A DNA stretch of 8,068 bases from Candidatus Kerfeldbacteria bacterium (GTDB lineage Bacteria; Patescibacteriota; Patescibacteriia; SBBC01; CAIJZX01), in NCBI GenBank assembly GCA_016194465.1, contig JACQBO010000034.1:1-8068 (forward strand), read 5' to 3'. The notes under the pieces were generated by a model. That model was not told the DNA's origin. It worked only from the letters and a program-made list of their open reading frames with translations, and ran no database searches. The number at the start of each line of letters is the position of its first letter. Position 1 is the first letter of the stretch. A program made the position numbers and the translations under genes. Shown in pieces: positions 1 through 4,932 of this stretch.

Positions 1-1
1 C

Positions 2-1240
2 GAAAACTTTTCTGGACTCGGCATTGCGCCAAGTCTGCTGCAGGCCCTGAGTCAGCGCGGACTAAAAACGCCAACCCCAATTCAAGCCCAATCGATTCCC
101 GCTGGCCTAGCCGGACAAGATGTGGTGGGGATTGCCCAAACTGGCACTGGGAAGACTCTGGCTTTTGGTATTCCTATGATGCAGCGCCTGGCCCAGGTCA
201 AAGGGCGGGGTCTGATTATTGTGCCGACCCGGGAACTAGCTTTGCAGGTCGATGAATCCCTCCATAAGATTGGCCGAGGGATTGGCCTGCGGTCGGCAGT
301 CCTGATCGGCGGGGCCTCCATGTATTTGCAAAATCAAGCCCTGTCGAAAAAGCCACATGTGATTGTAGCTACTCCGGGACGCTTACTCGATCATCTCGAA
401 CAAAAAACTATTCACCTGAGCGACGTCAAAATTCTGGTGCTCGACGAAGCCGACCGGATGCTCGACATGGGTTTCGCGCCGCAGATTAACCGGATCTTGG
501 CTGTCGTCCCGCGCCAGCGCCAGACGATGTTATTTTCCGCCACGATGCCATCGGCCATTATGTCCATGGCATCCAAGCATATGCAAAAACCAACCCGGGT
601 TGAAGTGGCGCCGTCCGGCACAACCGCCGACCGCGTGATCCAAGAAGTATTTTTTGTCGACAAAGGAGAAAAAAATCGCCTGCTGGAGTCGCTCCTGACG
701 CAGTATCACGGTACAGTGCTCGTTTTTAGTCGCACCAAGCATGGCGCCAAGCGGATTGCCCGCGCCGTTCGGACGATGGGCCAGACAGCCGCGGAAATAC
801 ATTCGAATCGTTCGTTGTCCCAGCGTCGGGAAGCTCTCGATGGCTTTAAGTCTGGCCGCTACCGCGTCCTGGTGGCGACCGACATTGCCGCGCGGGGGAT
901 TGATGTGGTCGGGATTGAACTCGTCATCAACTACGATTTACCGAGTCAATCCGAAGACTATGTCCATCGCATTGGCCGGACTGGCCGAGCTGGTTTAGCC
1001 GGCCGGGCGATTTCCTTTGCTACCCCTGATCAGCGCCGAGACGTCATGGCCATTGAGCGAGTGATTCGAGGCAGCCTGCCTGTGTCTCGCGTCCCACATT
1101 TACCGCCAGCCAGGCGTGACGCAAGAGAAGTGCCGATGGCCCAATTGCCTTCAAGCGAAGGCCGGTACTCAAGGTTACAGCGTCGTCGATCGCATCGTCG
1201 CCCGCCGCGACGTCATCAGGGTTTCCGGAGTCAGCTCTAA
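2..1240 (+). CDS. DEAD-box ATP-dependent RNA helicase (5' end cut by window)
   Basis: ATP-dependent RNA helicase, RhlE/CsdA-like group, expected to unwind short RNA duplexes in the cytoplasm during ribosome assembly or mRNA turnover. The frame is open from base 2 and gives 412 visible residues; the true start lies upstream. The order of motifs is complete: Q motif around PTPIQAQSIP (residues 24-33), Walker A AQTGTGKT (45-52), Ia PTRELALQ (75-82), TPGR (124-127), DEAD (148-151), SAT (179-181), motif V ATDIAARGID (292-301) and motif VI HRIGRTGRAG (322-331). Both RecA-like domains are therefore intact. The last ~40 residues are rich in arginine and probably form a disordered RNA-binding tail. 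A start read from the GTG at 122 would lose the Q motif and is not credible. Family call is very secure; the exact subfamily is not. Confidence 0.96.
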   Translation, partial: ENFSGLGIAPSLLQALSQRGLKTPTPIQAQSIPAGLAGQDVVGIAQTGTGKTLAFGIPMMQRLAQVKGRGLIIVPTRELALQVDESLHKIGRGIGLRSAVLIGGASMYLQNQALSKKPHVIVATPGRLLDHLEQKTIHLSDVKILVLDEADRMLDMGFAPQINRILAVVPRQRQTMLFSATMPSAIMSMASKHMQKPTRVEVAPSGTTADRVIQEVFFVDKGEKNRLLESLLTQYHGTVLVFSRTKHGAKRIARAVRTMGQTAAEIHSNRSLSQRREALDGFKSGRYRVLVATDIAARGIDVVGIELVINYDLPSQSEDYVHRIGRTGRAGLAGRAISFATPDQRRDVMAIERVIRGSLPVSRVPHLPPARRDAREVPMAQLPSSEGRYSRLQRRRSHRRPPRRHQGFRSQL

Positions 1241-1242
1241 TA

Positions 1243-1271
1243 TTGCCAAACTGGCGAGCTTGGATTATACT
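1243..1271 (+). promoter_or_regulatory. Sigma70-type promoter for the YkuK-family gene
   Basis: TTGCCA (1243-1248) and TATACT (1266-1271) are separated by exactly 17 bp, just after the helicase stop codon. Transcription would start near 1278, leaving a leader of about 38 nt before the ATG at 1316. Predicted from consensus match only. Confidence 0.72.
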
Positions 1272-1315
1272 AGATTTGTGCAACGCTGAACCCTGGTTTT
1301 AGCGGTTCGGGGCCG

Positions 1316-1855
1316 ATGTCAGTAATCATGGCCGCTTCTGAGGAACAATTTCATAGCCCGACACTTGGGCAAATCAATCAAGGTGTGCTCGTCAACCGTG
1401 TTCGCGAATTTGTGGCCGCCGAACAGGAGCGGAATTACCGCCTGATTATCGGCACCGACTCCCTGCCTAACCTTGACGGCCAGGTCTACCTGGTGACGGC
1501 CATTGTCCTCCATCGCGTCGGCAACGGTGGGATTTATTTTTGGCAGCGCCACCTGACCAAAAAAATGCACTCGCTTCGAGATCGGATGTATGCCGAGGCG
1601 CTGGCTTCGATTAGCATGGCTCAGCATCTTGAACACCTGCCAACCCTGGCCCCGATGCTCCGCGACAACATTGAAATCCACGTTGACGTCGGCGAGTTCG
1701 GGCCGACCCGAGAAATGATTCAAGAATTAGTTGGGATGATCGTGGCGCACGGCTACAGCGCTAAAACAAAACCAGAATCATTTGCCGCGTCGAAAGTAGC
1801 GGACCGGCATACTATACCAGGGCCAAAATTAGCTTTTGTTCCAGTTACATCATAA
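1316..1855 (+). CDS. YkuK family (DUF458) RNase H-like protein
   Basis: 179-residue soluble protein of the YkuK/DUF458 family, which has an RNase H-like fold and is common in Firmicutes and Patescibacteria; its substrate is not established. Matching signatures are IIGTDS with the first acidic residue D48, the strand TAIVLHRVGNGG (61-72), HVDVGE with D124 and E127, and the C-terminal KPESFAASKVADRHT block with D163. These acidic residues are at the spacing expected for a two-metal nuclease centre, which is an inference. Length is close to the family norm (about 160-180). The ATG at 1316 is chosen as the first after the promoter; an in-frame ATG at 1328 is an alternative and neither has a clear ribosome binding site. 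A short zinc-ribbon gene follows 6 bp downstream, suggesting a two-gene transcript. Confidence 0.88.
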   Translation: MSVIMAASEEQFHSPTLGQINQGVLVNRVREFVAAEQERNYRLIIGTDSLPNLDGQVYLVTAIVLHRVGNGGIYFWQRHLTKKMHSLRDRMYAEALASISMAQHLEHLPTLAPMLRDNIEIHVDVGEFGPTREMIQELVGMIVAHGYSAKTKPESFAASKVADRHTIPGPKLAFVPVTS

Positions 1856-1861
1856 TACTTT

Positions 1862-2077
1862 ATGCCCGACACTCCATTTTCTAAAGGCGATAAAGTCCCC
1901 ACGGACGGCGAGTACGTTTGCGTCCCGTGCGGCTATCACAAAGTCTATAAATCGGGCGACGAGTTTACCGAATGTATTTCCTGTTTTTCTGGTACCCCGC
2001 AAGGCGAGCATGAAGAGTTTGTCGAGGGGCAGGAGATGTGGGAGAAAGTGCAGCCTCCCATAGAAAACCAAACGTAA
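1862..2077 (+). CDS. Small CxxC...CxxC zinc-ribbon-like protein
   Basis: 71-residue acidic protein with two knuckles, C20-x2-C23 and C38-x2-C41, likely binding one zinc ion as a rubredoxin-like or zinc-ribbon fold. The sequence around them (GEYVCVPCGY, then SGDEFTECISC) is a form I recognise from small hypothetical proteins in candidate-phyla genomes, but no function is known to me. The C-terminal third (EEFVEGQEMWEKVQ) should be an amphipathic helix. It begins 6 nt after the YkuK-family stop codon and has no Shine-Dalgarno, so translation probably depends on the upstream gene. Cytosolic; no signal peptide. A role in RNA or redox handling alongside the RNase H-like neighbour is speculation from position only. 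Confidence 0.8.
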   Translation: MPDTPFSKGDKVPTDGEYVCVPCGYHKVYKSGDEFTECISCFSGTPQGEHEEFVEGQEMWEKVQPPIENQT

Positions 2078-2125
2078 AGCGGCACCATCGTCAAAATAAA
2101 GTTCCAGTAAAACGCAATATTGTTT

Positions 2126-2536
2126 ATGATCAAAATAACCAAAATAAAAAAACTACCCACCGGAACCAAGATAACTTGGACGTTTATTATGCTGGTAGTA
2201 GCATATGAAGCCATGAGCCACATATTATGGTCGATTCATTTTTTTCAAAAGCATGGTTTCGCTCTGTCGTATGACTCGGTAATTAGTTTGTTATTTATTA
2301 TTCTGTCCGCCGGGTCATTTTACACGATCTTACAATTACGGCGTTCGGGTATGAAATGGCTCTGGACTTGGGTGATAGCTGAGATCATTGTGCCAATTGT
2401 TCCGCTGGTTGGTGGGAAAATCTCTAATATCATTTTTACCATCATATTTTCGGCAATTGGCATTGTTTTTGGTCTATTAATCGTTAAGGGATATCGAGAA
2501 GTCCTGAAGCGGGCCGAAGCTTTAGGTGTCGCGTAG
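2126..2536 (+). CDS. Four-helix integral membrane protein, unknown function
   Basis: 136-residue protein not assigned to a family. After a basic start (MIKITKIKKL) there are four hydrophobic stretches, at about residues 16-38, 47-69, 75-95 and 98-120, and a short charged C-terminal tail (REVLKRAEALGVA). The positive N-terminus suggests it faces the cytoplasm. The ATG at 2126 is preferred; a TTG at 2120 would add two residues, and neither has a ribosome binding site. The gene is clearly richer in A and T than its neighbours, partly because of phenylalanine and isoleucine codons, so foreign origin is possible but not shown. No promoter could be picked out in the 48 bp before it. It is convergent with rpmB. 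Confidence 0.75.
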   Translation: MIKITKIKKLPTGTKITWTFIMLVVAYEAMSHILWSIHFFQKHGFALSYDSVISLLFIILSAGSFYTILQLRRSGMKWLWTWVIAEIIVPIVPLVGGKISNIIFTIIFSAIGIVFGLLIVKGYREVLKRAEALGVA

Positions 2537-2552
2537 CGGTGGTTAAGTCTGC

Positions 2553-2574
2553 ATCCCTGAGCGAAGCGAAGGAT
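2553..2574. repeat. Dispersed-repeat-like palindrome (GAGCGAAGCGAAGG type)
   Basis: The 22 bases begin ATCC and end GGAT around the core CTGAGCGAAGCGAAGG, forming an imperfect hairpin. This matches a short intergenic repeat I recall as frequent in metagenomic bacterial genomes; only one copy is in the window, so repeat status rests on that recall. Confidence 0.45.
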
Positions 2575-2611
2575 TTCCTCGAGATCAATTTTTTTCCCTT
2601 AGGAGGTTCTT

Positions 2612-2630
2612 CCCCTCGACAAGTTCGGGG
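2612..2630. repeat. Dispersed-repeat-like palindrome (TCGACAAG type)
   Basis: CCCCTCGACAAGTTCGGGG resembles the widespread CCTTCGACAAGCTCAGG intergenic repeat. Here the outer bases are changed in a compensating way (CCCC pairs with GGGG), which keeps a 4-bp stem. It lies 37 bp after the previous palindrome, in the same convergent intergenic gap. Confidence 0.45.
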
Positions 2631-2639
2631 TCAGGAATA

Positions 2640-2747
2640 CCGCGGGAACTCAAATAGTTTAGGGGGTGTGGCAGGCCGATTTATCGGCAGCCATAAATTA
2701 CTAGCCCATGAATGGGCATGCCACAATTTCAGAAAAGGTTCCCGCGG
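2640..2747. repeat. 108-nt nested inverted-repeat element (REP/MITE-like or structured RNA)
   Basis: Three levels of perfect inverted repeat are nested. The ends are CCGCGGGAAC (2640-2649) and GTTCCCGCGG (2738-2747), a perfect 10-bp stem. Inside are TGTGGCA (2667-2673) and TGCCACA (2719-2725), a perfect 7-bp stem. Inside that are two 14-nt palindromes, GCCGATTTATCGGC (2675-2688) and GCCCATGAATGGGC (2704-2717), separated by 15 nt. On the other strand the palindrome centres read ATTCAT and ATAAAT, which resembles REP sequences tied to IS200/IS605-like (RAYT) transposases. It carries no gene and sits between convergent genes, a usual place for such elements. A folded RNA is the alternative. The structure is seen directly; the class is inferred. 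Confidence 0.7.
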
Positions 2748-2757
2748 CCGGTAGTTC

Positions 2758-2785
2758 AAAAAAACGCCTTGCCACAGGGCTGGCG
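2758..2785 (-). terminator. Rho-independent terminator of rpmB
   Basis: Read on the minus strand, the hairpin CGCC-A-GCC-CTGT-GGC-AA-GGCG (2785-2765) is followed at once by seven T residues (2764-2758). It lies 20 nt after the rpmB stop codon. Confidence 0.85.
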
Positions 2786-2805
2786 CGGGTTTGAAAAGAT
2801 AGATT

Positions 2806-2997
2806 CTATGCGGCGGCCAGCGCGTTCAAGCGCTTGGTCGCCGTCCGAATACAAGAAGCACAGGCCTTCACGCGGGCACCATCATGCAACAGTGTCTGCA
2901 AATTGAGATGCTGCTTTTTCTTGGTGGCGATATTGGAGTGACTGCGAGTCTGGGAGTTCATCGCTCCCCGGCCGCAGATGGAACAAACTCGAGCCAT
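2806..2997 (-). CDS. rpmB: 50S ribosomal protein L28
   Basis: Ribosomal protein L28 of the large subunit, 63 residues, close to the usual 60-78. It begins MARVCSICGRGAMN, the typical L28 start, and has the four-cysteine zinc-binding form: C5-x2-C8 and C46-x2-C49. The basic segment HSNIATKKKQHLNLQ and the C-terminal KACASCIRTATKRLN fit the family. The frame is open further upstream to 3096, but the L28 N-terminus and the promoter at 3041-3069 fix the start at 2997. The leader is about 37 nt, very AT-rich, without a Shine-Dalgarno. It is a single-gene transcript with its own promoter and terminator, divergent from the M50 protease gene. Confidence 0.95.
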   Translation of the reverse strand: MARVCSICGRGAMNSQTRSHSNIATKKKQHLNLQTLLHDGARVKACASCIRTATKRLNALAAA

Positions 2998-3016
2998 ACG
3001 ATCGACAATACAAAAA

Positions 3017-3045
3017 TTACAAAAAATAACGAACTGTGCTAGAAT
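3017..3045 (+). promoter_or_regulatory. Extended -10 promoter for the M50 protease gene
   Basis: TGCTAGAAT (3037-3045) is an extended -10 element: TG, one base, then TAGAAT. A weak -35, TTACAA (3017-3022), lies 17 bp before TAGAAT. Transcription would start near 3052. The box occupies the same bases as the opposed rpmB -10. Confidence 0.6.
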
Positions 3046-3069
3046 AGCATCATCCATGCCTGACGTCAA
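3041..3069 (-). promoter_or_regulatory. rpmB promoter (minus strand)
   Basis: On the minus strand, TTGACG (3069-3064) and TATTCT (3046-3041) are 17 bp apart. This is a near-consensus sigma70 promoter and would start transcription near 3034. Its -10 box overlaps the -10 box of the divergent promoter. Confidence 0.78.
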
Positions 3070-3079
3070 GCCGCAATGA
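3056..3079 (+). other. Possible 7-codon leader peptide MPDVKPQ overlapping the protease start
   Basis: An ATG at 3056 opens seven codons ending in a TGA at 3077-3079 that overlaps the protease ATG (3076) as ATGA. The predicted transcript start is only about 4 nt upstream, so this mini-ORF would be almost leaderless. It may be chance; the case rests on the geometry and on the lack of a ribosome binding site for the protease gene. Confidence 0.3.
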
Positions 3080-3732
3080 GTCCCGATTTCGCCCACCCCC
3101 TCCGCCTGGTCATTTTTTTACTGTCGCTTGTGCTGGCAATCGACGTCCACGAATTTTCCCATGTCCTGGCGGCCTATCTCCAAGGCGACCAAACCGGAAA
3201 ATCGCTTGGTCGGTTGACCCTCAACCCGATTCGGCATCTCGACCCGCTAGGGACGATATTTATGGTTATGGCCGCGCTGTCTGGATTTGGCATTGGCTGG
3301 GGCAAGCCAGCTCCATTTAATCCTTACAACTTGCGCTTCCGCCGCTGGGGCGCCGCCCTGGTCGCCATCGCCGGCCCGATCTCCAACATCATCATGATGG
3401 CCATCTCCGGCTACGCTTTATTGCTTATCGGGCCGCGCCTACCCGGCACGAACCTCCTGCTGATCTTTTTGGAGTCAATGGTCATTATTAACTCTGGATT
3501 GGCTATTTTTAACCTCATACCGATTTTCCCGCTTGACGGATCGCACATCCTACGGGCCTTGCTCGGCCCAGACAATGGCCTAGTCGTCGCCTTGCAGCGC
3601 TACGGTTTTTTCTTGCTGTTAGCCTTAATATTTATTGGCGGCGGGATTCTGAGTTCGTACCTCGGGGTCGGCATTACGCTCCTCTTCCATCTGTTTGGCT
3701 TGACCGGCATCTACCCCTTTCTGGCGGGCTGA
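3076..3732 (+). CDS. M50 site-2 protease family membrane metalloprotease
   Basis: 218-residue polytopic protease of the M50 (site-2 protease, YwhC/SpoIVFB-like) family, which cuts transmembrane substrates within the membrane using zinc. The zinc-binding HExxH is H25-E26-F27-S28-H29 in the first hydrophobic helix, and the second active-site motif is N146-LIP-IF-P152-L-D154-G, where D154 is the third ligand. RLTLNPIRHLDPLG (46-59) and AGPISN (99-104) are also typical. Five to six hydrophobic stretches span the protein, with no PDZ or CBS domain, so it is the minimal form. The ATG at 3076 puts the catalytic helix at the usual distance from the N-terminus. There is no Shine-Dalgarno. A terminator-like palindrome follows at 3816. 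The natural substrate cannot be read from the context. Confidence 0.93.
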   Translation: MSPDFAHPLRLVIFLLSLVLAIDVHEFSHVLAAYLQGDQTGKSLGRLTLNPIRHLDPLGTIFMVMAALSGFGIGWGKPAPFNPYNLRFRRWGAALVAIAGPISNIIMMAISGYALLLIGPRLPGTNLLLIFLESMVIINSGLAIFNLIPIFPLDGSHILRALLGPDNGLVVALQRYGFFLLLALIFIGGGILSSYLGVGITLLFHLFGLTGIYPFLAG

Positions 3733-3815
3733 CCCCGTTCGAGGTGCCACTCGAGCTGTTGCTGATCGAGCCGATCCCCGCCTGCTTGACTTGGGCCGGC
3801 TATTGTAGTAGTGAC

Positions 3816-3830
3816 AAAGGATCCTTTTTT
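3816..3830 (+). terminator. Short terminator-like palindrome after the M50 gene
   Basis: AAAGGATCCTTTTTT is a 12-bp perfect palindrome running into extra T residues. The stem is only about 4 bp with a GATC loop, so it is weak as a terminator. A related sequence lies at 4904-4917. In the rest of 3733-3938 I see only a CTCGA/TCGAG stem (3750-3770) without a T-tract. Confidence 0.4.
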
Positions 3831-3842
3831 AGGTCAGCGGAT

Positions 3843-3877
3843 TTGACAGTTTGTCTTACTCGTGTTAGGTATATACT
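3843..3877 (+). promoter_or_regulatory. Putative cassette promoter, boxes badly spaced
   Basis: A perfect TTGACA (3843-3848) and a good TATACT (3872-3877) are present, but 23 bp apart, too far for normal sigma70. At 17 bp the -10 would be the poor TAGGTA (3866-3871); with TATACT the -35 would be the poor TTTGTC (3850-3855, 16 bp). Which pair works cannot be decided from sequence. Confidence 0.4.
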
Positions 3878-3938
3878 CAAAAAAGACGAACAGAACATTG
3901 CAATCATCGGCATGATCCATTGGCTTGGGAGGTAAAGC

Positions 3939-4118
3939 GTGGACACCGTATCGAAGAATCAGGCCAGCCCGGACTCCTTGGATGAAGCCCTGGCAACGGA
4001 AGCGACTAAGGAAGACAGGGTCTACCGGGCGATCAGTGTTTTCTACTCCGCGGCTACCGCCGTCATCGTGGTACTCGTGGTGGGCGGTCTCGTCTTTAAG
4101 TTCCTTTGGCGGCACTGA
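3939..4118 (+). CDS. Small single-span membrane protein A, GTG start
   Basis: 59-residue protein of unknown function. An acidic, polar N-terminal part (residues 1-30, MDTVSKNQAS...) is followed by one hydrophobic helix at about 31-55 (with VIVVLVVGG) and a basic end (KFLWRH), so the N-terminus would lie outside if the positive-inside rule holds. The GTG at 3939 is fixed by a strong ribosome binding site, GGGAGG at 3927-3932, six bases upstream. Just before the helix it has EDRVYR (25-30), also found before the helix of the 57-residue protein at 4683; the two are paralogues. It is the first gene of a three-gene cassette. Evidence for coding is the ribosome binding site, the helix and the paralogue. 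No family is recognised. Confidence 0.72.
   Translation: MDTVSKNQASPDSLDEALATEATKEDRVYRAISVFYSAATAVIVVLVVGGLVFKFLWRH
4009..4029 (+). repeat. 21-bp direct repeat, copy 1, inside small gene A
   Basis: Bases 4009-4029 (core GAAGACAGGGTCTACCGGG) are identical to 4750-4770 in small gene B, in the same reading frame, covering EDRVYR. Confidence 0.9.
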
Positions 4119-4149
4119 TTGGAACCGCTCAGCAGATACTCGCTCTTTA

Positions 4150-4160
4150 GGCTTCTGACC
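4150..4160 (+). repeat. GGCTTCTGACC tail repeat, copy 1
   Basis: GGCTTCTGACC lies 31 bp after small gene A and recurs 9 bp after small gene B (4866-4876). Related CGCCG-TC bases follow both copies, so the duplication seems to include downstream DNA. Confidence 0.55.
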
Positions 4161-4201
4161 TACGCGCCGCTCATTGAAAACACATTGGAGGTGAGAATAC
4201 T

Positions 4202-4699
4202 TTGAGTGACTCGCAAGTTCGAGAGCATGTGCGGCAAGCCCTGCACAAGGAGTACTCCGAGGTCACCGCCAGTTGGCGATTCTTTACACAGATTCGTTTC
4301 ACCCTTCTTGCCTTCGCCGCAACGTTGCTGTCCGGATTGTTCGCCGGTTATCATTATATCTTGGCGAACGCCGCATCGCTCGGAGACTTGGAGGTCATGG
4401 CAGTGATCGGAGTTCCTTCATTCGGGGCCTTGGCCACATGTGCGATTCTGCTGACAGAGTGGCGGACGAGAAGACTGTATGGAAGTTGCCTCGTGCGAGG
4501 CATCCAAATTGAAGATGCCTTGGGACTATCCAATGGGCACCTTCATCAGATTTGGGAAGTCCCTAAGATTCTTTGGATTGGATCGCACACTCTGGCAATT
4601 GGCTTCATTTACGTCGTGGTTTTCGGGGCTTGGGGATTTCTGTACCTGCGTGCCGTGACCCTTGCCACCTGGAGGTTGTGGAATGCATTCGTCCATTGA
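4202..4699 (+). CDS. 165-aa membrane protein with three helices, TTG start
   Basis: Not assigned to a family. The polar N-terminal helix (MSDSQVREHVRQALHKEY) leads into SWRFFTQIRFTLLAF and a first membrane span at about 32-54, a second at 65-85, then a cytoplasm-type loop with EWRTRRLYGSCLVRGIQIED (86-105), and a third span at about 129-152. The arrangement of two close spans followed by a conserved-looking R-x-R-R-L-Y...C...RG..IE segment recalls small 2TM proteins such as the SLATT group of defence-linked pore effectors, but I cannot show homology. The TTG at 4202 is fixed by an excellent ribosome binding site, GGAGGTGA (4187-4194), seven bases upstream. It is the middle gene of the cassette and overlaps the next by 17 bp. 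Confidence 0.8.
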   Translation: MSDSQVREHVRQALHKEYSEVTASWRFFTQIRFTLLAFAATLLSGLFAGYHYILANAASLGDLEVMAVIGVPSFGALATCAILLTEWRTRRLYGSCLVRGIQIEDALGLSNGHLHQIWEVPKILWIGSHTLAIGFIYVVVFGAWGFLYLRAVTLATWRLWNAFVH

Positions 4700-4856
4700 G
4701 GATTCAAACGATTGCCCGGCGATCGTGGCAATCAGGAAACAAGAACAACAGGAAGACAGGGTCTACCGGGTGCTTGCCATCATCGGGATCACCCTGACGG
4801 TCGTGAGTGCCACAACGGTTCTCGCGGTGCTGATCCTACAGGCGATCATTCGATAG
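4683..4856 (+). CDS. Small single-span membrane protein B, paralogue of A
   Basis: 57-residue protein of unknown function: a polar N-terminal part (MHSSIEDSNDCP...), a charged run KQEQQEDRVYR (19-29) and one hydrophobic helix from about 30 to 55, ending at R57. EDRVYR and its codons are the same as in small protein A; the helices are otherwise quite different. The ATG at 4683 is chosen because GGAGG (4671-4675) sits seven bases upstream, inside the end of the 165-aa gene, which it overlaps by 17 bp, so the two are probably translationally coupled. An ATG at 4662 would add seven residues but has no ribosome binding site. Together with A it brackets the three-span protein, which suggests partners in one membrane assembly; that is inference. 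Confidence 0.72.
   Translation: MHSSIEDSNDCPAIVAIRKQEQQEDRVYRVLAIIGITLTVVSATTVLAVLILQAIIR
4750..4770 (+). repeat. 21-bp direct repeat, copy 2, inside small gene B
   Basis: Identical over 21 bases to 4009-4029, 741 bp away in the same orientation and reading frame. Confidence 0.9.
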
Positions 4857-4865
4857 GAACTTCAC

Positions 4866-4876
4866 GGCTTCTGACC
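4866..4876 (+). repeat. GGCTTCTGACC tail repeat, copy 2
   Basis: Second copy of the 11-mer found at 4150-4160, placed shortly after small gene B. Confidence 0.55.
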
Positions 4877-4903
4877 CATACGCCGTTCCGGCTCCGGCTG
4901 GAT

Positions 4904-4917
4904 AAAGGGTCTTTTTT
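4904..4917 (+). terminator. Weak terminator-like sequence after the cassette
   Basis: AAAGGGTCTTTTTT gives an AAAG/CTTT stem with a three-base loop and a T-tract. It matches the element at 3816-3830 in form and in its position just before a TTGACA box. The stem is short, so termination would be leaky at best. Confidence 0.4.
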
Positions 4918-4932
4918 CTTACCTTCCAGGGT

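Noticed and set aside
2599..2606. AGGAGG as a ribosome binding site
   Set aside because: No start codon follows at a usable distance, and the segment lies between repeats.
2539..2754. Open frame of 71 codons (and another at 2712-2906) in the convergent gap
   Set aside because: It runs through the dispersed repeats and both palindromes of the 108-nt element, with low-complexity protein and no ribosome binding site; it is a by-product of repeat sequence.
3744..3935. Open frame of 63 codons between the M50 gene and the cassette
   Set aside because: It crosses the terminator-like palindrome and the putative promoter and resembles no protein.
3925..4158. Open frame of 77 codons overlapping small gene A
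   Set aside because: The GTG frame at 3939 has the ribosome binding site, a clear membrane helix and a paralogue; this frame is arginine/proline/serine-rich shadow sequence.
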